From positions 1 through 44,301 of the forward strand of contig NZ_JAQGNX010000131.1 in NCBI RefSeq assembly GCF_028293835.1: DNA of 44,301 nt, read 5' to 3'. Positions 8,098 through 16,035 of this stretch are shown here, one piece after another (position 1 is the stretch's first letter; the number at the start of each line of letters is the position of its first letter). The notes under the pieces were generated by a model. It saw nothing but the letters and a program-made list of their open reading frames with translations. It was not told the DNA's origin and searched no databases. The DNA comes from Pseudomonas sp. GTDB lineage: Bacteria > Pseudomonadota > Gammaproteobacteria > Pseudomonadales > Pseudomonadaceae. The position numbers and the translations under genes are program-made.

Positions 8098-9390
8098 TCA
8101 GCCGCCAATGCTGTAGGCATCCACCCACATCAGCGATTTAGTCGGGTCGCTGATCTCATATTTTTCGACGAATTTCAATCTGCCATCGGGCCTGATCTTA
8201 AACACGGCCAGGTTAGCCTTGATCTCAAGCACTTTGCCGTCTTTGGTCACTAGCCCGCTTTTTTGGTTGCCGACGATCAACAGGTGCTGGTCTGCAAGGA
8301 CGGCAAATGTCCGCGCCTCGATGCCTTGGCTGTCGATATGCTGCAACAGCTTCGGCTCGCCAGTTTTTGCATCCAGCGCATAAGTCACTATGTCATTTTC
8401 GCCGTGCTTGAAGACTGTCTGGCCGCCCTTGCTCACCGTCTCGTCGGAGCGATTGGTCACGTACAAAAATTTGCCGTCCGGGCTGAGCTGAATCACCCCG
8501 CCCTTCTTGATCCCCTCGTCTGCTTCAGGTTTCCAGTGCGGATCAAGGGTCGAGGTTTTGAACGAAGCGTGTTCGGCGAGTTGGCCGCTGTCGGCAATCT
8601 TGTAGGTATAAATTTTGCTGCCGCGCTCAGTCGCCACGTACGCCAGCGATGTTTTCGGCGCGTATGCCACATGCCGCGGTCCCACGGTGGGTTCGAATTC
8701 TACCCGGCTGCCTTGGCCTAACTGACCGTTGGTGTAGGTAAAGGTGGTCAACGTCCCCACATCCTCCGGGTGTCCCGGCGTCCCATCGTTGCCACGCCCG
8801 GCTGCGATCACGAATTTGTTGCTCGGCATCACCGTGACCTGATGGGTAAAGATGCCCGCTTGTACCGGTTGTTGCTGCTCGATGGCCGCGCCGACTTGGC
8901 CGTCTTTTTCAATCGGGTGCACGCTGAGGGTTGCCGACTTGTTGTAGGCGACCAATGCATAGCGTCCTTCACGGTCCAGGGTCAGGTGAATCGGCCGCTC
9001 TTTCAAATTAACCGGGGAGCCCAGCGCGGTCAGGCGGCCGCTGTGCTGATCAATCGTAAAAACGTTGAGGAGGTTGACGTCGCCAGGGTTGGTTGCGCTA
9101 ATGTTGCTGGAAATTACATACAGATGCCGGTGGGCACGATCAGCCACGGCGAACTGTATAGTCGCCGGTAACCGCAGCGTTTCATCCAGTTTCAGGCTGG
9201 CCCCGTTGTTGGTCTGAGAGCCGCTGATTAAAGAGCCGCTGGTTAAAGAGTAATGCCGAAGTTCTTCACCAACGCTCGCATATACCTCTGTGTGAGCGGC
9301 TATGCCCGGTTTATCCGCCGCAAAGCCGTGCATCGATGCCGATGCAATTGCCGCATACAGCACACCAGTGAAAACCCGCTTCATGGTCAT
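8098..9390 (-). CDS. Exported lactonase-type beta-propeller (6-phosphogluconolactonase-like fold)
   Basis: A 430-residue protein with an N-terminal signal peptide (TGVLYAAIASASMHGFAA, cleavage near residue 25) and repeated blade-like segments, e.g. VADRAHRHLYVISSN, LTLDREGRYALVAYN, GPRHVAYAPKTSLAYVATE and LSPDGKFLYVTNRSDE. The pattern is that of the seven-bladed lactonase family (PF10282). The start at 9390 is supported by GAGGA 8 bases upstream. It lies 63 bases behind the cytochrome subunit of a sugar dehydrogenase in the same direction. A periplasmic enzyme that opens the aldonolactone made by that dehydrogenase is the simplest reading; this role is inferred from context and fold. It could also be a non-catalytic propeller. 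Confidence 0.8.
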   Translation of the reverse strand: MTMKRVFTGVLYAAIASASMHGFAADKPGIAAHTEVYASVGEELRHYSLTSGSLISGSQTNNGASLKLDETLRLPATIQFAVADRAHRHLYVISSNISATNPGDVNLLNVFTIDQHSGRLTALGSPVNLKERPIHLTLDREGRYALVAYNKSATLSVHPIEKDGQVGAAIEQQQPVQAGIFTHQVTVMPSNKFVIAAGRGNDGTPGHPEDVGTLTTFTYTNGQLGQGSRVEFEPTVGPRHVAYAPKTSLAYVATERGSKIYTYKIADSGQLAEHASFKTSTLDPHWKPEADEGIKKGGVIQLSPDGKFLYVTNRSDETVSKGGQTVFKHGENDIVTYALDAKTGEPKLLQHIDSQGIEARTFAVLADQHLLIVGNQKSGLVTKDGKVLEIKANLAVFKIRPDGRLKFVEKYEISDPTKSLMWVDAYSIGG

Positions 9391-9413
9391 TACTCACTTC
9401 CTCGTGGTACGCA

Positions 9414-9427
9414 GGGGCTCAAGCCCC
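9414..9427 (+). terminator. GC hairpin followed by T-run, plus strand only
   Basis: GGGGC (9414-9418), loop TCAA, GCCCC (9423-9427), then CTTTTTA. It has rho-independent form on the plus strand, yet both flanking genes are on the minus strand, where there is no T-run. It may block antisense transcription or shape the leader of the lactonase gene. Confidence 0.4.
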
Positions 9428-9453
9428 CTTTTTATTAGCGTCTTAGCGTCGAT

Positions 9454-10830
9454 TTACATACGACGGCGACGACGGACAAACCACACCATTAAGGTAAGAA
9501 CGATCATAACTCCCCCGACCATCGCGCCTTGAACCCACGCAATCAGCGACGATTCAGCACCGCCCCCACGCCGCTGTTGGACTTGCGCAACGCTGACGTT
9601 CGCCTCGGGATTGCCGTACAGCCTGGTCAAATAACTGACGAGCGTTGCTATCTGCGGGTCAGTCAAGGTTCTGGCAAAACCAGGCATCCTCAGGTCTGAG
9701 CCATCGCTGTTGCGATGAATGCCCTCGAGGATGACCATCACCAGATTGTGCGTGTTGCTACGACCGACTGCGGTGTTGTGCGACAAGGAAGGCAGGCCAC
9801 CCTCGAAGCTGCCTTGACCCTGCGCCTGGTGGCAAGACGCGCAATAACCGTCATAGATCTGCGCGCCGCTCATTTTGTTTGGGTCAGCCGGTAAAGCGAT
9901 CCCACGTACGCTACCCAATTCATCAGTCTTTTGACCCAAGGCATACACCGGTTTGCTGTCAGCCGGGTCGCGGTGCGCCGGAACGCTTTTGAGGTAGACC
10001 GCAATTGCCTGCGCATCCGCGCTGGTGAGGTACTGCAGACTATGGTCGACCGCTTCCGCCATTGGCCCAGCCGCTTGGCCTTTGCCAAGACTCGAGCCAG
10101 TCTTCAGGTACTTGACCAACTCATCCGTTTCCCAGCCACCGATGCCGGCGTTGGGGTCAGCGGTGATATTGGGCGCGTACCAGGTTCCCACATCGCCACC
10201 GGCCAGGTCCTCGGAAGAGACTTCTGCCATCAACAGGTTGCGTGGCGAATGGCAGGCGCTGCAATGGGTCAGGCCCTGGGTCAAGTAGGCGCCGCGATTC
10301 CATTCGGCGCTGTGTGCGGGATCTGCCGTGTATGGATGACTGTCGAGAAACAGCAGATTCCAGCCAGCCATGGACAGCCGGATACTGAACGGGAAAGGCA
10401 GTTCAGTGGCCTTGGTCGGCGTGTCCACCGCCGCGACGCTATTCATGAAATAGGCATACATCGCTTGCACGTCATCGTCGCTGACTTTGGCGTACGAGGT
10501 GTAAGGCATTGCCGGATACAGATGCGCGCCATCCGCGCGAATACCTTTGCGTAGCGCGTCGCTGAATTGCTCTAGTGTGTAATTACCGATGCCAGCGGTT
10601 TTCGACGGGGTGATATTGGTTGAAATGATGGTGCCAATCGGCGTCGACAAATCCAGCCCGCCCGCGAACGGTTGGCCACCGGGGACGCTGTGACATGCCA
10701 CGCAATCGCCAACGGTGGACACGTACTTGCCGCGCTGGATCAGCTCGCTGCTGGCCGCACTGACCTGTAACGATACCGAGCCAATCGCGAAAATAACCAT
10801 CTGCCTGAGAAGGCACGTTTTCCAGTTCAT
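9454..10830 (-). CDS. Tri-haem cytochrome c subunit of membrane-bound sugar/alcohol dehydrogenase
   Basis: A 458-residue protein with three c-type haem sites: CVACH (43-47), CSACH (190-194) and CASCH (330-334). Residues 1-26 form a signal peptide. A C-terminal hydrophobic segment (about 430-450, ending FVRRRRRM) anchors it in the inner membrane facing the periplasm. Candidate axial methionines include PAMPY near 107 and LRMPGF near 381. Length and layout fit the electron-transfer subunit of fructose, sorbitol, gluconate or FAD-glucose dehydrogenases, passing electrons to ubiquinone. It starts 5 bases after the GMC-subunit stop, so the subunits are co-translated. Confidence 0.95.
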   Translation of the reverse strand: MNWKTCLLRQMVIFAIGSVSLQVSAASSELIQRGKYVSTVGDCVACHSVPGGQPFAGGLDLSTPIGTIISTNITPSKTAGIGNYTLEQFSDALRKGIRADGAHLYPAMPYTSYAKVSDDDVQAMYAYFMNSVAAVDTPTKATELPFPFSIRLSMAGWNLLFLDSHPYTADPAHSAEWNRGAYLTQGLTHCSACHSPRNLLMAEVSSEDLAGGDVGTWYAPNITADPNAGIGGWETDELVKYLKTGSSLGKGQAAGPMAEAVDHSLQYLTSADAQAIAVYLKSVPAHRDPADSKPVYALGQKTDELGSVRGIALPADPNKMSGAQIYDGYCASCHQAQGQGSFEGGLPSLSHNTAVGRSNTHNLVMVILEGIHRNSDGSDLRMPGFARTLTDPQIATLVSYLTRLYGNPEANVSVAQVQQRRGGGAESSLIAWVQGAMVGGVMIVLTLMVWFVRRRRRM

Positions 10831-10835
10831 TGAGG

Positions 10836-12482
10836 TCAGCCCCCCACGTGTTCGGTCGATGAACCATCGGGGGAAGCCCGGGCAATAACCCGATCAGGCA
10901 GTATGTGGTGCGCCGTGCGCAAAGCCAGGGCGACGCCGGTCAAGGTTGAGTTCATGGTCGCTGCGGTGGGCATCACACCGGTGCTGCAAATGAACAGGTT
11001 TTCATGATCGTGAGTGCGACCAAAACTGTCACACACGGAAGTCTTCGGGTCGCTGCCCATGCTCATGGTGCCGGTGATGTGCTGGTTATTGGAAAACGCA
11101 CCTTCAGCGCTGTAGCGCAGGTTGGTGCCACCCATGAGTTCGGCGATGCGGGCGAAATCCTTGTGCGACGCCTGGGCGCCCCGCCGGGTGTAATCATCGA
11201 TGGCGTAATGCGCTTCAGGTTTGGGGATCCCCAGAGCGTCTTTTTGCGCGCTGAGGATGATGCGGTTCTGCGGATTAGGCAGCACTTCCAACACGTCTTT
11301 GAGGCTCATTTCAAAGGCTGCGCGGTGACGCAATTGCTTCTCGAATTCGACACCATAAACTCCGGCAGCAATCAGCGAATCGGTGGCGTTGTTGACTCGG
11401 GAAATGTTGGTGAAGTCCAGGCGATACGGCGCGTGATCCTTGCGAAATTCGCCGTCGCGCATGCTGTTGATCGAGCTTGGACTTTGCGGCCCCCGCCCTA
11501 GCCACAGTTCTTCGTCGGCATCAAAGGTGATAGATGTGCTGGGGTGGTCCATCAGGTGGCGGCCGACCATGCCGGAACTGTTGGCCAAACCATCAGGGTA
11601 TTTGCTACTGGAGGACAGCAACAACAGCTTGGGACTCTCGATACCGTTGGCCGCCAGAATAAACGTCTTGCCGGTGACACGATGGGTGTTTTTGTCCGGG
11701 TCGAAATAGTGCACGGCAACGATCTTGCCGTTGTCGTCATGCTCGATACGGTAAACCACGGCATTGATCTGCAGCTTCGCACCGGCATCCACTGCCGATT
11801 GGATGGCGATGCCGCCATGGTATTGCGCATCGATGGGGCAAATCGGCTGGCAGCTGTTATTGCCGCAGCAGGCCGGTCGGCCATCGTAGCTGCGGCTATT
11901 GCGGGCAGTGGTGTTGCCAACCACAGCGTAGGTGGGCGCTAGCCGTTCACGCACCCGGCGCATGGCGTACGCCTCGGTGACCGGCTCCATCGGGAAGGGT
12001 TTGCTGCGCGGCGATCCAGTGTTTTCGGCACCGGAGACGCCCCAGATTTCTTCCGCTTCCTGATAGAACGGATCGAGTTCTTCATAGCTCAGCGGCCAGT
12101 CGACACCAACACCGTACAAACTCTGGATGCGCATATCATCTGGCACCAACCGCCAGGCCTGGGCGGCCCAGTGCCAAGTGGTGCCGCCGACGCCGCGAAT
12201 GTATTCCGCCGGGTATGGATAAGGTCCAGCCTGGACCAGGTAGCCGTTCTCCACCGGTTTGTAGACCGGGTGCGGCGCCCATTCCGAGCAGGTGTAGGGG
12301 GACATCCAGTCGCTCTTGCGCGTGGAGTTACGAAACGCCGCGACAATCCGCCCGCGCTCTATCGCCCCGCCCGCTTCAAGGATCAACACCGAAGCGCCTT
12401 GCTTGACTAATTTTAGCGCCGCCAGTGACCCACAAATACCGGAACCGATAACCACAATGTCAGCCGAAAGCGCATCAGGCAT
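10836..12482 (-). CDS. GMC-type FAD dehydrogenase catalytic subunit with 3Fe-4S motif
   Basis: A 548-residue flavoprotein. The FAD-binding motif VVIGSGICGSLAALKLVKQG is at residues 10-29 and GVGGTTWHW near 98. The C-terminal GMC domain has NQHITGTMSMGS and MPTAATMNSTLTGVALALR. Cysteines 205, 211 and 215 give CX5CX3C (in ACCGNNSCQPIC), the spacing described for the 3Fe-4S cluster of bacterial FAD-glucose and fructose dehydrogenases. There is no signal peptide; in this family the subunit is exported by piggy-backing on the Tat-targeted small subunit, which lies directly upstream and overlaps by 8 bases. A longer frame to 12536 exists, but the ATG at 12482 has GAGGTG upstream and the right N-terminus. 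The substrate (aldose, ketose or polyol) is unresolved. Confidence 0.93.
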   Translation of the reverse strand: MPDALSADIVVIGSGICGSLAALKLVKQGASVLILEAGGAIERGRIVAAFRNSTRKSDWMSPYTCSEWAPHPVYKPVENGYLVQAGPYPYPAEYIRGVGGTTWHWAAQAWRLVPDDMRIQSLYGVGVDWPLSYEELDPFYQEAEEIWGVSGAENTGSPRSKPFPMEPVTEAYAMRRVRERLAPTYAVVGNTTARNSRSYDGRPACCGNNSCQPICPIDAQYHGGIAIQSAVDAGAKLQINAVVYRIEHDDNGKIVAVHYFDPDKNTHRVTGKTFILAANGIESPKLLLLSSSSKYPDGLANSSGMVGRHLMDHPSTSITFDADEELWLGRGPQSPSSINSMRDGEFRKDHAPYRLDFTNISRVNNATDSLIAAGVYGVEFEKQLRHRAAFEMSLKDVLEVLPNPQNRIILSAQKDALGIPKPEAHYAIDDYTRRGAQASHKDFARIAELMGGTNLRYSAEGAFSNNQHITGTMSMGSDPKTSVCDSFGRTHDHENLFICSTGVMPTAATMNSTLTGVALALRTAHHILPDRVIARASPDGSSTEHVGG

Positions 12483-13008
12483 TGGGCACCTCGTCGTTTG
12501 GATTGGCGGCCCAGCTGCCATAAGGGCCATAGGCATAGGTCGGCGGCTTGAGCACGTCGGCGACCATGACCGCGTTCAAGGCATTCTCGTAGGCGATACA
12601 GCGTGCGTGTTCGCCACTGCCAACCACCCCCATAAACCACGCCGTCGCGATTTTTCGCGGCACGGCGGCTAAAGGTGATTTTTCGTCATCGAGTGTTTTT
12701 TGCAGATTGATCGGGTCGATCTGGCGCTGACTCACCAGCGCCAAAAGGTTTTTCACCCCAGCGGCAAAGGTCGGGTCGTCTGCGACAAGGGCCAGATAGA
12801 GGTTTTGCGCCAGCTCACCGTTGAGGGTTTGGCGCCCGGCAATAATGGCCGACATCGCGACAAAAGCGCCCTGATCGGCGCTGTTGATCGGCTCGGCCAA
12901 GGCCCAGGGGATCAGTGAAGCGGTGTAGGCAGTCAGAAGGGTTTTAAGAACAGTTCGCCGGGTTGGCGTCAGCGCTTTGGAGTGTTTGTTGGTTGTTAGA
13001 GAGTTCAT
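12475..13008 (-). CDS. Small (gamma) subunit of sugar dehydrogenase, Tat-exported chaperone subunit
   Basis: A 177-residue protein of the gluconate 2-dehydrogenase subunit 3 type. The N-terminus has a twin-arginine motif TRRTVLKT (about residues 16-23) followed by a hydrophobic stretch ending ALA. The rest is a small helical domain with FVAMSAIIAGRQTL and a conserved GTTW-like AWFMGVVG. In this family it escorts and exports the flavin subunit, which matches the neighbouring GMC gene that lacks its own signal. It is first in a small subunit - flavin subunit - cytochrome - lactonase operon, with GGAAAG just before the ATG. Confidence 0.9.
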   Translation of the reverse strand: MNSLTTNKHSKALTPTRRTVLKTLLTAYTASLIPWALAEPINSADQGAFVAMSAIIAGRQTLNGELAQNLYLALVADDPTFAAGVKNLLALVSQRQIDPINLQKTLDDEKSPLAAVPRKIATAWFMGVVGSGEHARCIAYENALNAVMVADVLKPPTYAYGPYGSWAANPNDEVPNA

Positions 13009-13049
13009 GTCTTTCCTGCAAAAAAGGCAGTGTTGTCTTCCCCGGACCC

Positions 13050-13065
13050 TGCCCTACGTAGGGCA
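13050..13065. promoter_or_regulatory. Perfect 16-bp palindrome upstream of the dehydrogenase operon
   Basis: TGCCCTACGTAGGGCA is a perfect palindrome 42 bases before the small-subunit ATG and 16 bases past the stop of the upstream gene (minus-strand order). With no loop it is poor as a terminator and better as a dimeric-regulator operator. Its function is inferred from position only. Confidence 0.4.
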
Positions 13066-13080
13066 TCGGTATAACAGACG

Positions 13081-13602
13081 TTAATGCACGGGGTGACTCA
13101 GATGGATAACCACTGCAAAAACACCGAGGAACAACCATAACACTGCAAACATCCTGGGCGTTCTTTTCGAGAACAGCAGCGACTTTTTATGCCCACTGTC
13201 ACTGGATTCCCAACTGCTGAATAAAGGCGAATCGTCGTAAGCGAGGCCGATAACCGGTTCACTTCGCAGCAGCCCGCTTTGCTTGTAGTACCAGTGATCA
13301 ATGATGTCACACGAGGCCTTGATACCGGGCCAGGCACTGACTGAACTTGCCAGCCCGAACAGGGCCAGGATCGGCGGCACAACCAAGGTGAAAACCGCAC
13401 CCCAATTGGGGTTTAGATTGGCCATGGACGAAGCGTAAGCAATGACCAGAAACGCCTGGGCAGAAAGATAAGCGTTGGTACGGCTGGACAGATTGGTGGT
13501 TTCGAAATGAATTTCACGGCGATAGAAATCCAGTCGGTCCTTCGGAGTACCGAATAGTTTCGCCTCTTCCTCGGTCTGTGCCGGGGCCGACGATTGCGAC
13601 AT
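13081..13602 (-). CDS. Small integral membrane protein of unknown function
   Basis: A 173-residue protein starting MSQSSAPAQTEEEAK. A longer frame to 13674 exists, but the extra 24 residues are not protein-like; no clear ribosome site decides between the two. After a charged helical segment (KDRLDFYRREIHFETTN) come two hydrophobic spans (about residues 42-58 and 63-85), a soluble segment with WYYKQSG and YDDSPLF, and a third span near the C-terminus (MFAVLWLFLGVFAVVIHLS). The arrangement vaguely recalls RipA-like small membrane proteins, but I do not recognise the family. It lies upstream of and co-directional with the dehydrogenase operon, about 72 bases away. Confidence 0.6.
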   Translation of the reverse strand: MSQSSAPAQTEEEAKLFGTPKDRLDFYRREIHFETTNLSSRTNAYLSAQAFLVIAYASSMANLNPNWGAVFTLVVPPILALFGLASSVSAWPGIKASCDIIDHWYYKQSGLLRSEPVIGLAYDDSPLFSSWESSDSGHKKSLLFSKRTPRMFAVLWLFLGVFAVVIHLSHPVH

Positions 13603-13674
13603 GATAATTTTTGGCACGGCGAACTCGGTGAATCGAAAGAGACATATTGACGTGCGATTGTCGGGGGAGTTCAA

Positions 13675-14234
13675 GCCTTAGGACATGCTCCGCACCCCCT
13701 TAAGAGATTCGCCCGTCGAACATGGCGTGATCACCACAGTTAATTCGATATTTCTTTATGGAGTGTAACTATTTTTCTTTGTGATTCATTTGCTTATGAA
13801 GCCTACTATTATAACTTCATCCATCAGTCAATATATCGACACTTTAATATCAATGGGGTTGTCATTGGGCGGGGTTCCGCTCCGTTTGTCGTCCAACATA
13901 CAAAAGCCAAAAACTTTATTCATAATCAGATTGTCTAGCCATTACGACACAGAACAGTTCCGCCCCTAGCCACCCATTGGTTCTGACCTTTTTCCCCTTG
14001 TAGTTTCCCCTTAACGCGACACTCTTTCGCGCAGGGTACACCGCAGTCATCGGCTGTCTATGCCGCTTTATGCATAGTTGATGTGAAGAAACCCGCAGCT
14101 TGTGCCCAAGGTACAGGTGGGCGGTAGCATTGCCATTTGTCTTCCTCTTCTTTGCTAGCACCCGTCGCTATTGCGCATTAACGCCGTGTGGCTGAGAAAT
14201 TTTTTCTATGCGTGTTCCGAAAAAGGAATCGTTA
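13675..14234. other. Long intergenic region ahead of the exopolysaccharide operon
   Basis: About 560 bases without a convincing gene. The part 13740-13860 is AT-rich and likely holds divergent promoters. Two short frames (13781-13969 and 13916-14161) have no recognisable content or ribosome sites. It is the only sizeable gap before the EPS genes, so the operon promoter and any c-di-GMP or stress-responsive control sites should lie here. Confidence 0.5.
14119..14133 (+). promoter_or_regulatory. Possible sigma-54 -24/-12 element upstream of EPS operon
   Basis: GG at 14120-14121 and GC at 14132-14133 are separated by exactly 10 bases, with TT before the GC (GGCGGTAGCATTGC). Spacing and the -12 half fit the sigma-54 consensus; the -24 half is only partly matched. 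It lies about 100 bases before the first EPS start codon. Confidence 0.25.
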
Positions 14235-15392
14235 ATGATCTATGGGAAAAATCTGCTGACGATGCTCGTGCTAGTTCCTTTTCCGCTGGTGGCGATGGCA
14301 GACGAACCGCGAAGCGTGGAAATCGGCGGGTTTGAATTCACTCCGACCTTGAAAGTCAGTGAGCGCTATGACGATAACTTTCGGACATTGCCCAATCAGG
14401 TCCAGTCGGCGTGGGTCACGTCTGTGCGTCCGACCTTCGTTTTAGGGACGCAAACCGGCACCAGTGGCTACCAGGTAGAGTACTCCGCCGACAGCCAAAC
14501 CTACGAGGACCACGCCGACGCCAACCATGTCGATCAGCGCCTCACCGCAAAAAGTATTGTTGAATTGAACGCGCGCAACCGTGTGAACTGGGAGCTTGGC
14601 TATCGCCGCGCCCAAGACACCGTGCAAACCACCCAGCCTCGCGAGAATGACAAGTACACCGTGAAGAACGCTAACCTGGGCTACAGCTTCGGCGTCCTCA
14701 GCGGTATGAACCAGATTGACGTGTTGGCCGGTTATCAAGAGTTGCGCTTCCAAAACAGTGGCACCCTCAACGACGACCGAGAGCACAACACCACCACCCT
14801 TGACGCGACCTGGTTTCACCGCCTCGGCGGCCGAACCCGCACATTGGTTGAGGTGCGGCACAGCGATTTCAATTACTTACTGTCAAACAGCACCCGTGAC
14901 AGCACTGGCGATGTCGCCTTGGTGGGCCTGACGCGGGACGTCAGCGCCAAGCTCAGCGGCAGCATACGCGTAGGCTACGAGCAGAAGAATTTCGACAGTG
15001 CTGCTGTGAATGACTACAGCAGCCCAACCTGGGAAGTGGGCGTGGACTATAAGCCGCGCACCTACTCCACGTTTTCATTGAACGCCAGTAAACGATTCGA
15101 AGAAGGTGACGACGGCGCCAGTACCATCCATGACACCAGCACCCGGCTGGGCTGGCGACATACGTGGACGCCGTGGATTTCCACGGAGGTCAACTATCGC
15201 TATGCGGACCTTCGTTATCTGGGCGTAGGGCGCGACGACACGCTTAATACCTACGGCGCCTCGGTGATTTATTCGGCGACTCGCTGGGCCGACGTGACAA
15301 TGGGCTATCAACGCTGGAAAAACGACTCCAATGACAGTGATCAGACCTACACCCGCAACGTGTACTTAATGAGCATTGGGTTGAGCCTTTGA
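14235..15392 (+). CDS. Outer-membrane beta-barrel protein of EPS export
   Basis: A 385-residue protein with a signal peptide (MIYGKNLLTMLVLVPFPLVAMA), then alternating polar/hydrophobic strands rich in aromatic residues, ending in a typical outer-membrane C-terminal strand (NVYLMSIGLSL). Strand-turn units such as FTPTLKVSERYDDNFRTL, WELGYRRAQDTV and SGSIRVGYEQKNF are typical of beta-barrel porin-2 type proteins found in exopolysaccharide loci. The ATG at 14235 is preferred over 14208 because AAGGA lies 8 bases before it. It heads the EPS operon directly before the short OPX gene, so it is the likely outer-membrane pore for the polymer. Confidence 0.82.
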   Translation: MIYGKNLLTMLVLVPFPLVAMADEPRSVEIGGFEFTPTLKVSERYDDNFRTLPNQVQSAWVTSVRPTFVLGTQTGTSGYQVEYSADSQTYEDHADANHVDQRLTAKSIVELNARNRVNWELGYRRAQDTVQTTQPRENDKYTVKNANLGYSFGVLSGMNQIDVLAGYQELRFQNSGTLNDDREHNTTTLDATWFHRLGGRTRTLVEVRHSDFNYLLSNSTRDSTGDVALVGLTRDVSAKLSGSIRVGYEQKNFDSAAVNDYSSPTWEVGVDYKPRTYSTFSLNASKRFEEGDDGASTIHDTSTRLGWRHTWTPWISTEVNYRYADLRYLGVGRDDTLNTYGASVIYSATRWADVTMGYQRWKNDSNDSDQTYTRNVYLMSIGLSL

Positions 15393-15506
15393 TATCAGTT
15401 GCACAACAAACCGCGTCGCCTGATTCCCGATACAGGTTCTACAGAAATCCGGGAGACATCGGAATCTCCTGTACAGCCAACTTCATAACCTGAGAGAGGT
15501 TGTTCC

Positions 15507-16034
15507 ATGTTCATCCGTCAATTACTCATCACAGTGTTACTGCTGGTCTGCAGCGTGCCGGTATTGGCTGCGGGGCAATATCAGCTCAGTTCGGGCGATG
15601 TCATTAACATCAACGTCTTCGGCGAAACGGACCTCAGCTTCAAGGAAATTCGACTGAACGACGCAGGGACCTTTTCCTACCCGTTCATTGGCGAGATCAA
15701 CGCCAAAGGCTTAACCCCGGCCCAAGTGGAAAAATTGATCACCGACAAACTCAAGGACGGGTATCTGGTGGCGCCTCGGGTGTCGGTCAGTGTGCTGACG
15801 TATCGACAGTTTTACATCAGCGGTGAGGTCAAGTTACCCGGTGGCTATCCGTTCCAGCCGGGCCTGACGCTGGACCGCGCCATCGCCGTGGCGGGTGGGC
15901 TGACGGAGCGTGCATCGGATAAGCGCATCACCATTGTGCGTGGCGCAGACCCAACCCGCAGCAGCATCAAAGCCAGCCTGAATACGTTGGTTGAACCGGG
16001 TGACACCATCAACATTGAACAGGGGTTCTTCTGA
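15507..16034 (+). CDS. Short polysaccharide-export (OPX/Wza-type) periplasmic protein
   Basis: A 175-residue protein with a signal peptide ending VPVLA, then the polysaccharide-export domain (YQLSSGDVININVFGE, about residues 24-100) and one SLBB-type domain (YISGEVKLPGGYPFQPGLTL, about 105-124, onward). It is about half the length of Wza. It lacks a lipobox cysteine at the cleavage site (the only nearby Cys is inside the hydrophobic core) and lacks the C-terminal amphipathic helix that forms Wza's own outer-membrane pore. Such short OPX proteins are known to work with a separate beta-barrel, which is the gene just upstream. It ends 1 base before the kinase start. Confidence 0.9.
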   Translation: MFIRQLLITVLLLVCSVPVLAAGQYQLSSGDVININVFGETDLSFKEIRLNDAGTFSYPFIGEINAKGLTPAQVEKLITDKLKDGYLVAPRVSVSVLTYRQFYISGEVKLPGGYPFQPGLTLDRAIAVAGGLTERASDKRITIVRGADPTRSSIKASLNTLVEPGDTINIEQGFF

Positions 16035-16035
16035 T

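Noticed and set aside
13781..14161. Two short reading frames of 62 and 81 codons on opposite strands before the EPS operon
   Set aside because: No ribosome sites, no recognisable motifs and they overlap each other; the region is better read as a promoter leader.
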